Source of the DNA: Marinobacter salarius
GTDB taxonomy: Bacteria > Pseudomonadota > Gammaproteobacteria > Pseudomonadales > Oleiphilaceae
DNA length: 64,000 nt
Reading direction: 5' to 3'
Assembly: GCA_000831005.1 (NCBI GenBank)
Contig: CP007152.1
Span: forward strand, 1,302,001-1,366,000
The first letter of the stretch is position 1, and the number at the start of each line of letters is the position of its first letter. Below the pieces are notes generated by a model. That model saw only the letters and a list, made by a program, of their open reading frames with translations. It was not told where the DNA came from and did no database searches. Made by a program: the position numbers and the translations under genes. Positions 40,487 to 49,937 of the stretch are shown one piece after another.

Positions 40487-40858
40487 TGAGGTTCTCCGTG
40501 GGCCTGATCGTCAGTATAACGAACCTGCCACTGTATGTTTTATGCACATGGGCGGAATCGCTGAATGACGTAACATTCTGTGACTGAACTGCCTGTCGTG
40601 ACAGAAAAGTCTCCGTAACTATTTGATATTTATAAATAAATAAACTGATCAAAAAATGATCAATCTGTAGGCTGGCGCGAATATCAAGGGTTCGGCCGCG
40701 TTGCCCCGCGATTTTCAACAGGGTTATCCACAGATTCCGTGGAAAAGGTCACAAGAGCTTAACGCTACAGACATTTAGCCGTCATATTTAAGGTGTAGGG
40801 CGATGCTGTGGAAAACTTCCGGTATACTCCGCATCGTTCTCGATCAGGGAGATTGTGT
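40487..40858. other. Intergenic region upstream of pyrD with a DnaA-box sequence
   Basis: The 372-bp gap includes an A/T-rich stretch (about 40615-40670) with two TGATCA palindromes five bases apart, and a perfect DnaA-box consensus TTATCCACA at 40724-40732. A TATACT (40823-40828) is a plausible -10 hexamer for pyrD. No small gene is apparent. Confidence 0.45.
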
Positions 40859-41878
40859 ATGTATGGCATTATGCGCGAACTGCTGTTCCGGCTGCCACCG
40901 GAGACTGCTCATAACCTGACGTTGTCGGGGCTCGATATGGCAGGAAAGCTCGGGTTGCTCCAGGCGCTCGTCAGCAAGCCGGAGCCGCTGCCAACCAAGG
41001 TGATGGGCCTGGAGTTTCCCAATCCCGTTGGGCTGGCTGCAGGGCTCGACAAGAACGCTGATCATCTGGATGCCCTGGGCGCATTGGGATTTGGGTTTAT
41101 CGAAGTAGGCACTGTCACGCCTCTGGCTCAGCCCGGCAACCCGAAGCCGAGAATGTTCCGGCTCCCTGAGCACAGCGCCATTATCAATCGGATGGGTTTT
41201 AACAATCATGGCCTTGAGCACCTGCTGGATCAGGTGGACAAGCGTCGTTACGCCGGCGTACTGGGTATCAATGTCGGCAAGAACAAGGCCACACCCAACG
41301 AGGAATCCGAGTCAGATTATCGCAAAGGTATCGCGGCGGTGTATTCCCGCGCTGACTACATCACGGTGAATGTATCATCCCCCAATACGCCCGGTCTGCG
41401 GGATCTTCAGTTTGGCGACTCTCTAAAGGGCCTGATGCACGCCATCAAGGAGGAGCAGGCACGTTGTGAGAAGGAACATGGGCGCTACGTGCCGTTGGCG
41501 GTGAAGATCGCCCCGGATATGGACGACGACGGAGTGCGCTTTGTGGCCAACGCTCTGAAAGAGTCGGGGCTGGACGGTGTCATAGCCACCAATACCACCA
41601 TCAGCCGCGAGGCCGTTGCCGGGCATCGGTACGCGGAAGAAGCTGGGGGGCTCAGCGGGGCGCCGGTAAAGGCGTCTTCCACCCGGGTGATTCAGGCTCT
41701 GTATGCGGAACTGGGAGAGTCGTTACCGATTATCGGGGTAGGCGGCATTACCGACGGTGACAGCGCGGCTGAGAAAATTCGTGCCGGCGCAAAGTTAGTG
41801 CAGATTTATACCGGTTTTATCTATCGCGGTCCGGCGCTGATCCGGGAGTCGGTCGACGCGATTCGGCGTCTGACTTGA
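40859..41878 (+). CDS. pyrD: Dihydroorotate dehydrogenase, class 2
   Basis: This 339-residue membrane-associated FMN enzyme oxidises dihydroorotate with quinone. It has an N-terminal amphipathic membrane helix region ([20 protein letters not shown]), [14 protein letters not shown], the catalytic serine in [16 protein letters not shown], and the [20 protein letters not shown] phosphate site. The start at 40859 follows CAGGGAGA, and homologues begin MY at this point. It is intact. pyrD followed by rmf and rlmKL is a conserved order in Pseudomonas-like bacteria. Confidence 0.94.
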   Translation: MYGIMRELLFRLPPETAHNLTLSGLDMAGKLGLLQALVSKPEPLPTKVMGLEFPNPVGLAAGLDKNADHLDALGALGFGFIEVGTVTPLAQPGNPKPRMFRLPEHSAIINRMGFNNHGLEHLLDQVDKRRYAGVLGINVGKNKATPNEESESDYRKGIAAVYSRADYITVNVSSPNTPGLRDLQFGDSLKGLMHAIKEEQARCEKEHGRYVPLAVKIAPDMDDDGVRFVANALKESGLDGVIATNTTISREAVAGHRYAEEAGGLSGAPVKASSTRVIQALYAELGESLPIIGVGGITDGDSAAEKIRAGAKLVQIYTGFIYRGPALIRESVDAIRRLT

Positions 41879-41937
41879 TGCGGTGGTGAGAACGGTGTGC
41901 CATGAGGTGTGCCAGGAAGTGAGGCCAGAAATAAAGT

Positions 41938-41976
41938 GGGCCCGCTTAGCGGGCCCGTGCGGGGAATAAACCCCGT
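41938..41976. other. Tandem hairpins after pyrD
   Basis: GGGCCCGC (41938-41945) pairs with GCGGGCCC (41949-41956) over a three-base loop, and CGGGG and CCCCG (about 41960-41975) form a second small stem. They lie about 60 bp past the pyrD stop. No T-run follows, so factor-independent termination is uncertain. They could protect 3' ends or act on the minus strand after rmf. Confidence 0.4.
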
Positions 41977-42092
41977 GGCGTTTCATCGCATGGTACGGGT
42001 CGGGAGGACCCGTTTGGGTTGCTCTGGGTACTGCGCCAAATTGTGTGTTGTTGAAAGATCAGATTAAAGATTCGGGGTGCTGACAAACAACG

Positions 42093-42302
42093 TTATGCCG
42101 TTACGTTTGCCAGTCTGTGGATGCCGGATACGCCGGTCATGCCCTCCCATTGATCTGTGCGGCCTTCTCGCCACCCGTTGAGCCATTCCTGGCGAACTTC
42201 CGGCTGTTCCAACGGGCAACTGTCTTTTGCTTTACCGGACACGCCGGCCAGGTAACCCCGTTTGAATGCACGAGCGTACATATCTCTTTTCTGTCTTTTC
42301 AT
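42093..42302 (-). CDS. rmf: Ribosome modulation factor
   Basis: This 69-residue basic protein promotes dimerisation of 70S ribosomes into inactive 100S particles in stationary phase. It begins MKRQKRDMYARAFKRGYLAG, includes SKDSCPLE-like DSCPLEQPEVRQEWLNGWREGR, and keeps the WLNGWRE motif. The start at 42302 is set by the family's MKRQKRD start, with GAGGAA upstream. The C-terminal 15 residues extend beyond the E. coli protein. It lies between pyrD and rlmKL on the opposite strand, as in Pseudomonas. Confidence 0.93.
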   Translation of the reverse strand: MKRQKRDMYARAFKRGYLAGVSGKAKDSCPLEQPEVRQEWLNGWREGRTDQWEGMTGVSGIHRLANVTA

Positions 42303-42624
42303 GCCGTTCCTCACTGATGGATTAACAGAACAAGCGTGTACACATCTGCCGTGGCCGAGACTTGGGGCAACCCTTCCGGGGTAACCCACTATTGTCAGGT
42401 ATGGCCAGAGCAGTCAGGATCCTGTTAACAGAGAGCCCTTTGTTGGCTCCCCGGAACGACGCGTCACCTACAAGGTAAGACTAAGCCAGCGCCCTTGTAC
42501 ACTATTTATTTCATCTATATGAAGCTTCTCTTATAGTTGTGTGACATAACAAGCCAGTGAAAACCTCGGAAAATGCGCTAATCCCACGACCTTAGCCATC
42601 GTAGAAACGACTCAGGAGTCGAAC
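42303..42624. other. Divergent intergenic region between rmf and rlmKL
   Basis: The 322-bp gap should carry the rmf and rlmKL promoters. A/T-rich sequence at 42500-42540 may belong to the rlmKL promoter. I see no repeat, RNA gene or small open frame worth calling. Confidence 0.4.
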
Positions 42625-44806
42625 GTGTCAGACCTTAACTTTTTCGTAACCTGCCCCAAGGGCCTGGAGTATTTGCTGGAGGACGAACTGCGTACCTTCG
42701 GCATGGACCCGGTCCGGAACGCACCGGCAGGTGTCTGGGCCAACGGCACCCTTGAAAGTGGCTATCGTGCCTGCCTGTGGTCGAGGCTCGCAAACCGGGT
42801 CATCCTTCATCTGGCGGACGTGGATGCCACCTCCGGTGACCAGATGCTGGGGGGGGTGACGGATCTGGAGTGGCAGCAGCATATTCCGATGAATGGCAGT
42901 TTCCGCGTCAACTTTGTGGGTCAGAACGAAGCCATCCGAAACACGCAATATGGTGCCCAGCGAGTCAAGGATGGCATTGTGGACCGTCTGCGCAGTGCCA
43001 GTGGACAGCGGCCTTCCGTGGACGCCAAAAACCCGGATGTAACGGTATCCGCACGCCTGAATCGCGGCAAACTGTCGGTAGGCATCGACCTGAGCGGCGA
43101 CAGCCTCCATAAGCGGGGCTATCGCACGGAAAAGGGGGCAGCGCCACTGAAGGAAAATCTGGCGGCGGCTCTGCTGACGAGGTGCGGTTGGCCGGAGCTG
43201 GCGAAAGCCGGCGGCGATTTCATCGACCCTATGTGTGGTTCCGGCACGCTGGTGATTGAGGCTGCCATGATGGCTCTGGATCTGGCGCCCGGCCGCAAGC
43301 GCGAACGTTTCGGTTTTGAGCGTTGGCTGGGCCACCAGCCGGACCTGTGGTTGTCACTGCGCCAGGAAGCCGAGAAGCGCGCCTATACAGGCAAGCAGGG
43401 CATTGAGGGGCGCGTTCCTGCCTTCCTGGGCTTTGACCAGGATCGAGGGGTGATACAAACCGCAGGGAACAACCTGCAACGGGCTGGCCTGGAAGGCATC
43501 GTAACCATCAAGCAGCAAGGAGTTGACCAGTTCAGCCGCGAAGAGGCCTGGGCCGAGACTGGCCTGGTGTTGGTTAACCCTCCCTACGGCGAGCGCCTGA
43601 GCGAACGCAAGGAGCTGGGCGGTCTTTATCGCAGCCTGGGTGAAGCCGTTAAGGAAGCGTTGCCGGGCTGGCGGTTTGGCGTATTCACCGGTGCGCCCGA
43701 GTACGGCAAATCCATAGGCCTTCGCAGCTACAAGCAGTACCGTCTCTACAACGGCAAGTTGCCGGCGCAGTTGCTGTTGTTCAACGTGGATGACGCCAGC
43801 GCCATGACACCGCGGGAGCGATGTACCTGGCGAGGTGACGCCTCGCATCGCCAATGAAGAGCGCGCTGCGATGCTGCGCAATCGCCTGAAGAAAAATATG
43901 AAGACCGTCGGCCAGTGGGCCCGCAAGCAGGGTATCGGCTGTTACCGCCTGTATGACGCCGATATGCCCGAGTTTGCACTCGCTATTGATGTCTACGAGG
44001 GTCGTGTCCACGTTCAGGAGTACGCTGCTCCCAAGTCAGTCGACGAGCGTTCCGCACGGGAACGGTTGGCCGAGGCTCTGGCGGTGATTCCCGACGCCAT
44101 CGGTGTCGAGCGGGAAGACATGGTCTGCAAGCAACGACAGCGGCAGACAGGTACCAGCCAGTACGAAAAGCAGGCAGCCAGCGGAGAGTTTTTCAACGTT
44201 CACGAACATGGTTGTGTTCTGAAGGTGAACCTCAAGGATTATCTGGATACGGGCCTGTTCCTGGACCATCGACCAGTACGCAACTGGATTCAGCAGAATG
44301 CTGCGGGCAAGCGGTTCCTGAATCTTTTCTGTTATACCGGAGCGGCCACCGTGCACGCAGCGGTCGGCGGCGCGACCCGTTCACTGAGCCTGGACATGTC
44401 GAAAACCTATGTGAACTGGGCTCAGGAGAATCTCGCGCTTAACGGTGCGGATGCATCCCATCACCGGGTGGAGCAGGCGGATTGCCTGGCGTGGCTGGCG
44501 GGCAAGCCAACCAGCGATCAGCGTTTTGACCTGATTTTTATGGACCCGCCCACCTTCTCGAATTCCGCCCGCATGGCCGGGGTACTGGATATTCAGAAAG
44601 ACCATGGCAGGTTGATACGCCAGGCGATGCAGCGGTTGACCTCAGAGGGCCTGCTGATTTTCTCGACCAACTTCCGGCGCTTCAAGCTGGATGAGAGCCT
44701 GGAAGAGGAGTTCGCCATTGAAGAAGTGACCCGGGATACCCTGGACCGGGATTTTCAGCGCAATGCCCGAATTCACCGGTGCTGGCAGGTCAGAACTCGT
44801 ATTTAA
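42625..44806 (+). CDS. rlmL: Bifunctional 23S rRNA methyltransferase RlmKL, one frameshift
   Basis: This fused enzyme of about 726 residues methylates 23S rRNA G2445 (N2, RlmL half) and G2069 (N7, RlmK half). The N-terminal part has a THUMP domain, then FIDPMCGSGTLVIEAAMMA and the catalytic LVNPPYGERL. The C-terminal part has FLNLFCYTGAATVHAAVGGA and IFMDPPTFSNSARM. The frame breaks near 43830 (TPRER then PGEVTPRIANEERAAML). The start is a GTG at 42625. The 3' end overlaps the convergent outer-membrane protein gene by about 17 bp. Confidence 0.93.
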
Positions 44807-45414
44807 AACCGGTTGAGAACTGGAAGGTGTTCGCGCCGGTTTCGGTGTCTTCAAATAACCGGCCACCTTCCAGGACGATGAAACCGTTATCGATAACCTC
44901 GAAATCCAGGCCAAGCAGCAACTCACGCTGAAGGAACTGTCCGGATATTCGTCCGCGATTGAGGCGTAGGGCGAGTCATCGTCAGGATCGGCTTCCCGGG
45001 CCTTGCCCAGCGGAGTCAGAGTGGCAACCCCCTGGACGTGGGAAAACCCGAACTGGGCATAGGCGTTGGCGTAATCGGTGATCGGGTAATGGCCGCCGAT
45101 GTACCAACTGGCGAAGTACTCGATGTCCAATTCCAGTTCGTTGTCGATTTCGGCGGTGGTGGTACCCGCACCTGCGCGGATCTCCACGTGAAAATACTCG
45201 GAAATATGCGTTCCAAGCACCATGGATCCTGTGGTTGACCAGGCTGTTTCGAGGGTGTTCTGGCCTACAGACCGGTGGTTGAGTCCGGTGGCCAGAATGC
45301 GACGTAGGTCATGCCTTCGCGGGGAACTTTATCCTGTGCGCTGGCCATGACCGGTGTGAGCAATGCTGCGGAAAGCGTGGCGGCCGTGAAGAGGTGTCGC
45401 AACAGCGTGTTCAT
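44790..45414 (-). CDS. Outer-membrane beta-barrel protein, two frameshifts
   Basis: The product begins with a signal peptide (LFTAATLSAALLTPVMASA). After a break near 45288 it continues TGLNHRSVGQN, then EYFHVEIRAGAGTTTAEIDNE and YFASWYIGGHYPITDYANAYA. After a break near 44935 it ends with LGLDFEVIDNGFIVLEGG and a terminal FSTGFKYEF. Alternating hydrophobic strands and the final aromatic residue fit an eight-stranded OmpA/OmpW-like barrel of about 205 residues. Function is unknown. The last bases overlap rlmKL. Confidence 0.7.
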
Positions 45415-45526
45415 TGTTATTGGGCTTCCTGGCGTTGTCGGATTCCGACAGATTCTGCTTCTGTAACTGTTTGTTACGTCGACACAAGTCACAGTTCGCA
45501 TTGCCAGCGACGTTGTAGGATGGGGT

Positions 45527-46006
45527 TCAGTCGAAGAAGCCTTCCTCACGTGCAATCAATAACAGTGCATAGACCCCGTTTTCGGGCAGTTGAGGTTCCA
45601 GGCCTTCGTCGGACAGCAGTTGCCTGCGTCGGTCGTCCAGCGCTTCCCGGGGCAGGGACGTGACCAGTTCTTCCATGCCCGCGATTTCGAAGGGCGCGTC
45701 CATGGCGACGGCGGTGAAGATCAGATCCACCAGGATTTCGTCCGGGTCCATGCCGTCCACGTAAACCGTCTGGTCGGGCAGGTCCTGATGAAGCTCCTGG
45801 GCCAGTTCGATCAGGGGTACGCCCTGTTCTTCCAGGTAGAGCAGGTCGATATCGCCCAGGTCGGCGTCTTCCGGTATCCATTCGTCGGCCGGGGCGATGA
45901 CGACGGTTTTCATCTGACCGTCTTCCAGTGACCAGGCCATGGCCACGGGGAACAGAACGTCGTCGGTCTGGCAGTATTCGATATCAAGAAAACGCGGTGC
46001 GGGCAA
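45527..46006 (-). CDS. Hypothetical acidic protein, possible exonuclease-like fold
   Basis: This 159-residue acidic protein starts (TTG) [20 protein letters not shown]. The first strand FLDIEYC and the following layout faintly resemble DEDD/DnaQ-type exonucleases, but the full set of catalytic residues was not confirmed, so this is a guess. The rest ([41 protein letters not shown]) is unrecognised. It diverges from the M18 aminopeptidase gene. Confidence 0.6.
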   Translation of the reverse strand: MPAPRFLDIEYCQTDDVLFPVAMAWSLEDGQMKTVVIAPADEWIPEDADLGDIDLLYLEEQGVPLIELAQELHQDLPDQTVYVDGMDPDEILVDLIFTAVAMDAPFEIAGMEELVTSLPREALDDRRRQLLSDEGLEPQLPENGVYALLLIAREEGFFD

Positions 46007-46116
46007 GGTACACTCTCCGGGTAGCCGGGCTGCGCGGGCAGCCGTTTTGTACGGATATGACGTCGGGCGCCATCATGCCATACTGGCGCCGCAATTATCA
46101 GTTTATCAGGGACATC

Positions 46117-47409
46117 ATGGAACACGCTGAATTTAACACCAATCTGCTCGAATTTCTGAACGCATCACCGACCCCCTGGCACGCTGTAGCCAGTATGAAG
46201 CATCGTCTTGATCAGGCGGGTTTCAAGGCCCTGGATGAGAAAGAAGACTGGGAACTGGAAGCGGGGCAGGGCTATTACGCCATCCGTAACGGCTCATCCA
46301 TCGTGGCGTTCCGCACTGGTCGCCGCGACCCCGCGGAAGCCGGTATTCGTATGGTGGGTGCCCACACCGACAGCCCCTGTCTGAAGGTGAAACCTAACCC
46401 GGAACTGCGCCGCAAGGGGTTTTTCCAGTTGGGTGTGGAAGTGTACGGCGGCGTGTTGCTGAATCCCTGGTTTGATCGTGACCTGTCCCTGGCGGGTCGG
46501 GTCACTTACGTGGATGAGTCCGGGTCGGTGAAAGACACACTGATCAATTTTCGCAAGGCCGTGGCGTATATACCCAGCCTCGCCATTCATCTGGACCGGG
46601 AAGCCAACAGCAATCGCACGGTTAATCCACAAACCGATCTTCCGCCGGTATTGATGCAAGTGCCGGAGGACGACACCACCCGCTTCACCGATCTGCTGAC
46701 CGACCAATTGGCCACGGAGGCCCCGGGTGTCCGCGTTCGTAAAATTCTGGGCTATGAACTTGGCTTTTACGACGCCCAGCCAGCATCGCTGGTGGGGCTG
46801 CGCGAGGACTTCATTGCATCGGCACGGCTGGATAACCTGCTGAGCTGTTACATAGGGCTGCAGGCTTTGATTGAATCTTCCGGAGACGAACCGGCGCTGC
46901 TGGTGTGCAACGACCACGAGGAAGTGGGCAGCATGTCGGCGGAAGGGGCTCAGGGGCCGTTCCTGTCAGCGGTTCTGGACCGTTGGTGCGGTACGGGTCG
47001 GGCGCGCGCGATTGCCCGCTCGATGATGATCTCTGCGGACAATGCTCATGGTGTCCACCCCAACTACATGGACCGGCACGACGAGAACCACGGCCCGCTT
47101 CTGAACCAGGGGCCAGTGATCAAGGTCAACCATAACCAGCGTTACGCCACCAACAGCCGCTCAGCAGCGTTGTACCGCCACATCAGTGATGAGCTTGACC
47201 TGCCATATCAAACTTTTGTGGTGCGCAGTGACATGGGGTGTGGAAGCACGATTGGCCCGCTCACTGCCGGTAATCTTGGGGTGACAACGCTGGATATCGG
47301 TGTGCCACAGTTTGGCATGCACTCAATCCGGGAAATGGCAGGAACCAGAGATGGGGTGACGTTGTTCCGGGTGCTGCGGGAGTTCATGCAGCGAGAGGAG
47401 GTGCTGTAA
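46117..47409 (+). CDS. apeB: M18-family aminopeptidase
   Basis: This 430-residue cytoplasmic dodecameric metallo-aminopeptidase removes N-terminal residues from peptides. Metal and catalytic segments are [51 protein letters not shown] and the C-terminal [16 protein letters not shown]. The ATG at 46117 begins [20 protein letters not shown], which matches family N-termini; a longer upstream reading is rejected. It is intact. A tRNA-Asn gene on the opposite strand begins two bases after the stop. Confidence 0.92.
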   Translation: MEHAEFNTNLLEFLNASPTPWHAVASMKHRLDQAGFKALDEKEDWELEAGQGYYAIRNGSSIVAFRTGRRDPAEAGIRMVGAHTDSPCLKVKPNPELRRKGFFQLGVEVYGGVLLNPWFDRDLSLAGRVTYVDESGSVKDTLINFRKAVAYIPSLAIHLDREANSNRTVNPQTDLPPVLMQVPEDDTTRFTDLLTDQLATEAPGVRVRKILGYELGFYDAQPASLVGLREDFIASARLDNLLSCYIGLQALIESSGDEPALLVCNDHEEVGSMSAEGAQGPFLSAVLDRWCGTGRARAIARSMMISADNAHGVHPNYMDRHDENHGPLLNQGPVIKVNHNQRYATNSRSAALYRHISDELDLPYQTFVVRSDMGCGSTIGPLTAGNLGVTTLDIGVPQFGMHSIREMAGTRDGVTLFRVLREFMQREEVL

Positions 47410-47410
47410 A

Positions 47411-47486
47411 TGGCTCCCCGAGCTGGGCTCGAACCAGCGACAAACGGATTAACAGTCCGTTGCTCTACCAACTGAGCTATCGGGGA
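47411..47486 (-). tRNA. tRNA-Asn(GTT), copy 2
   Basis: This 76-nt tRNA on the minus strand has anticodon GTT and an encoded CCA, and is identical in sequence to the copy at 32868-32943. Its 3' end abuts the aminopeptidase gene, so transcription termination would have to occur inside that gene. Only short flanking bases are shared with copy 1. Confidence 0.97.
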
Positions 47487-47559
47487 ACAAAGTCGGAATG
47501 GCGCGCATAATAGGGACTTTGCCCGGCGGCGTCAACCCCATGAATTGAAAGGTTAAATT

Positions 47560-48524
47560 TTGTACGACCACAATCTGTATTACAAGCCACCGCTGTGGTT
47601 GCGCAATGGCCACGTCCAGTCTGTCTGGCCGACTCTGTTTCGCAAGGTGTCACTGACAGAGCCGGTCAGGGAATCGCTGCCAACAGAGGACGATGACGAG
47701 TTACATCTGGATTGGTATCGCCAGGGGAACGACCGGTTGGCGGTGTTATCCCACGGCTGGAAGGGCACAGTCAGCGTCCTTACATGCAGGGATTGGCGCG
47801 GGCGCTGTTGAACGACGGCTGGGATGTATTGGCCTGGAACTTTCGTTCGTGCGGCGGTGTGATGAACCACCAGCCCCGCTTTTACCACAGCGGCGCAACC
47901 GGCGACCTGGACAGGGTCGTGCAGCATGGACTTGCTCAGGGGTATGGAAAAGTGATGCTCTCGGGCTTCAGCATGGGCGGTAACCTCACTCTGCTATACC
48001 TCGGGCAGAAGTCAGAGCAGGTGGATAGCCGTATCTGCGGCGCTATCACCTACTCCGTACCCTGTGACCTGGCCGGCAGTGCCGATACGCTGGCCCGGCC
48101 CAGCCGGCGTATCTATATGCAACGTTTTCTGCGTGACCTTCACGCGAAGATGGAAGAGAAGTCGAAACGATTCCCGGGGCTGATCGATATTACCGGGTTC
48201 GAAAAGATTCGCAGTTTCCATGAGTTTGATGATCGCTACACCGCCCCGTTACACGGTTTCCGAGATGCCAGGGACTATTGGGACAACTGTTCTGCCTTGT
48301 GGACTTTAAAGGACATCCGTGTGCCGGCGCTGATGGTTAACGCTGCCGATGACCCGTTCCTGTCCCGGCAATGTTTTCCAGAATCCCGTGCGCAACTGGG
48401 CGCTTACGTGAGGCTGGAAGCGCCCCGCTGGGGCGGCCATGTCGGCTTTGTTGAGCACGTTCAGGATGGCTATTACTGGTCGGAGCGGCGGGCTGTGGCG
48501 CATGCCCGCACGCTGGTGGCTTAA
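47560..48524 (+). CDS. YheT-family alpha/beta hydrolase, one frameshift
   Basis: This hydrolase of about 320 residues starts at TTG 47560 (YDHNLYYKPPLWLRNGHVQSV). After a frame break near 47758, within LSHGLEGHSQRPYMQGLARAL, it continues with the nucleophile elbow SGFSMGGNLTLLYLG, NAADDPFLS as the acid loop, and WGGHVGFVEH with the catalytic histidine. YheT/EMB8-type proteins are predicted esterases of unknown substrate. The motif HG(L/W)EG and length fit the family. Confidence 0.82.
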
Positions 48525-48531
48525 AGCAGGG

Positions 48532-49164
48532 CTATTCCCTGAGCATGGGTTCCAGTACTGGCCAGATGTTATCGAGCAACTGACCCTGCGCTTCTGCCGT
48601 TGGATGAATGCTATCGCCCTGCATCATGCCTTCCTGGTCATAGATACCTTCCAGGAAAAAGGGGAGTAGTTCGGTCTCGTACTGGTCAGCAAGTTCGGGG
48701 TAAATGTCCGCGAAGGCGCGGGTATATCGCTGACCGTAATTGGGCGGAATCTGCATGCCCACCAGCAGGGTTTCGGCGCCCGCCTCCTTTACCTGCTCAA
48801 TCATCCGGGCCAGGTTCTGGCGGATAACGTTGGGCGGAAATCCCCGCAAGCCATCGTTACCACCGAGCTCGATGACAACAACGGCGGGTTCGTTCTTATC
48901 CAGAAGATCCGGCAGGCGGCGCAGACCGCCGTCGGTGGTTTCGCCGCTGATGCTGGCGTTCACCACCTGCCAGTGGTCCAGGCCCTCGCCCTCGAGCCGT
49001 TCCTGAAGCAGAGCCACCCAGGATTCCCCGGTTTGCACGCCATAGGCTGCGCTGAGGCTGTCGCCAACGATCATCAGTGTGCTCTGGCTGGCCTGAGCCT
49101 GGGCACCAACACACATTAAAGCGAGAAAAACTATTGATCTCAGGCGTAAAAATACCGTATGCAT
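48532..49164 (-). CDS. tesA: Arylesterase / lysophospholipase TesA (SGNH hydrolase)
   Basis: This 210-residue periplasmic esterase has a signal peptide ending AQAQA. SGNH blocks are MIVGDSLSAAYG (Ser), NASISGETTDGG (Gly), IELGGNDGLRG (Asn) and QGDSIHPTAEAQ (Asp-His). TesA homologues hydrolyse acyl thioesters, esters and lysophospholipids. It is divergent from ybbA-ybbP over about 38 bp, the conserved tesA/ybbAP arrangement of Gammaproteobacteria. It is intact. Confidence 0.93.
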   Translation of the reverse strand: MHTVFLRLRSIVFLALMCVGAQAQASQSTLMIVGDSLSAAYGVQTGESWVALLQERLEGEGLDHWQVVNASISGETTDGGLRRLPDLLDKNEPAVVVIELGGNDGLRGFPPNVIRQNLARMIEQVKEAGAETLLVGMQIPPNYGQRYTRAFADIYPELADQYETELLPFFLEGIYDQEGMMQGDSIHPTAEAQGQLLDNIWPVLEPMLRE

Positions 49165-49202
49165 AGAGGTCCTGTGTTCAAGACAACCGTTGTGGAGAGC
49201 TC

Positions 49203-49937
49203 GTGAGCGACTTAAGTGATCACAAACCGGATAATGTTAGCCCCATGCTGAAAGTCAGTAACCTGACGCACAAGGTCAGCCTGGAGACAGATACGTTGAC
49301 GATCTTGCAGGGGGTCAGCCTGGAAATCAACCGGGGTGAATCCGTCGCCATTGTCGGGCGCTCCGGCTCCGGGAAAACCACGTTGTTGGGGCTGTTGGCC
49401 GGATTGGATACCCCATCTGATGGCACCGTTGAACTTGATGGTTCGGTGATCAGCAAGCTCAGTGAGGATGAACGCGCGAAACTCCGGTCCCGCCGTGTTG
49501 GCTTCGTGTTCCAGTCATTCCAGTTATTGCCGGCCCTGACCGCGCTGGAGAACGTTATGCTGCCGCTGGAGCTGGGCGGTTTCGATTCTCCGAAAGCCAA
49601 AGCAAAGGAGTTACTGGAACGGGTCGGGCTTGGCGAACGGCTCTCTCACACCCCGAGGCAGCTTTCCGGTGGCGAACAGCAGCGGGTGGCCATTGCTCGC
49701 GCCTTTGCCTCCGAGCCGGCCATCCTGTTTGCCGACGAACCCACGGGCAATCTCGACAACCGCACTGGCGCTGACGTATCCGACCTGTTGATGACCCTGA
49801 ATCGGGAGCAGGGCACAACATTGGTCATGGTGACCCACGACGAACGGCTTGCCGCCCGCTGTGGCCGACAATTCAATATCGAGGCCGGTGTATTGACCGA
49901 GCCCTCGACGGCCCCTCAGCCAGAAGCGGTGAACTGA
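49203..49937 (+). CDS. ybbA: ABC transporter ATP-binding protein YbbA
   Basis: This 244-residue LolD/MacB-type ATPase has the Walker A IVGRSGSGKTTLLGLLAG, Q-loop FQSFQLLPALTALENV, signature LSGGEQQRVAIARAFA, and Walker B ILFADEPTGNLD. It powers the adjacent FtsX-like permease. The start is a GTG at 49203, preceded by GGAGAG. The stop overlaps the permease start (TGATGG). The substrate of YbbAP is not firmly established; envelope lipid handling has been proposed. Confidence 0.92.
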   Translation: MSDLSDHKPDNVSPMLKVSNLTHKVSLETDTLTILQGVSLEINRGESVAIVGRSGSGKTTLLGLLAGLDTPSDGTVELDGSVISKLSEDERAKLRSRRVGFVFQSFQLLPALTALENVMLPLELGGFDSPKAKAKELLERVGLGERLSHTPRQLSGGEQQRVAIARAFASEPAILFADEPTGNLDNRTGADVSDLLMTLNREQGTTLVMVTHDERLAARCGRQFNIEAGVLTEPSTAPQPEAVN

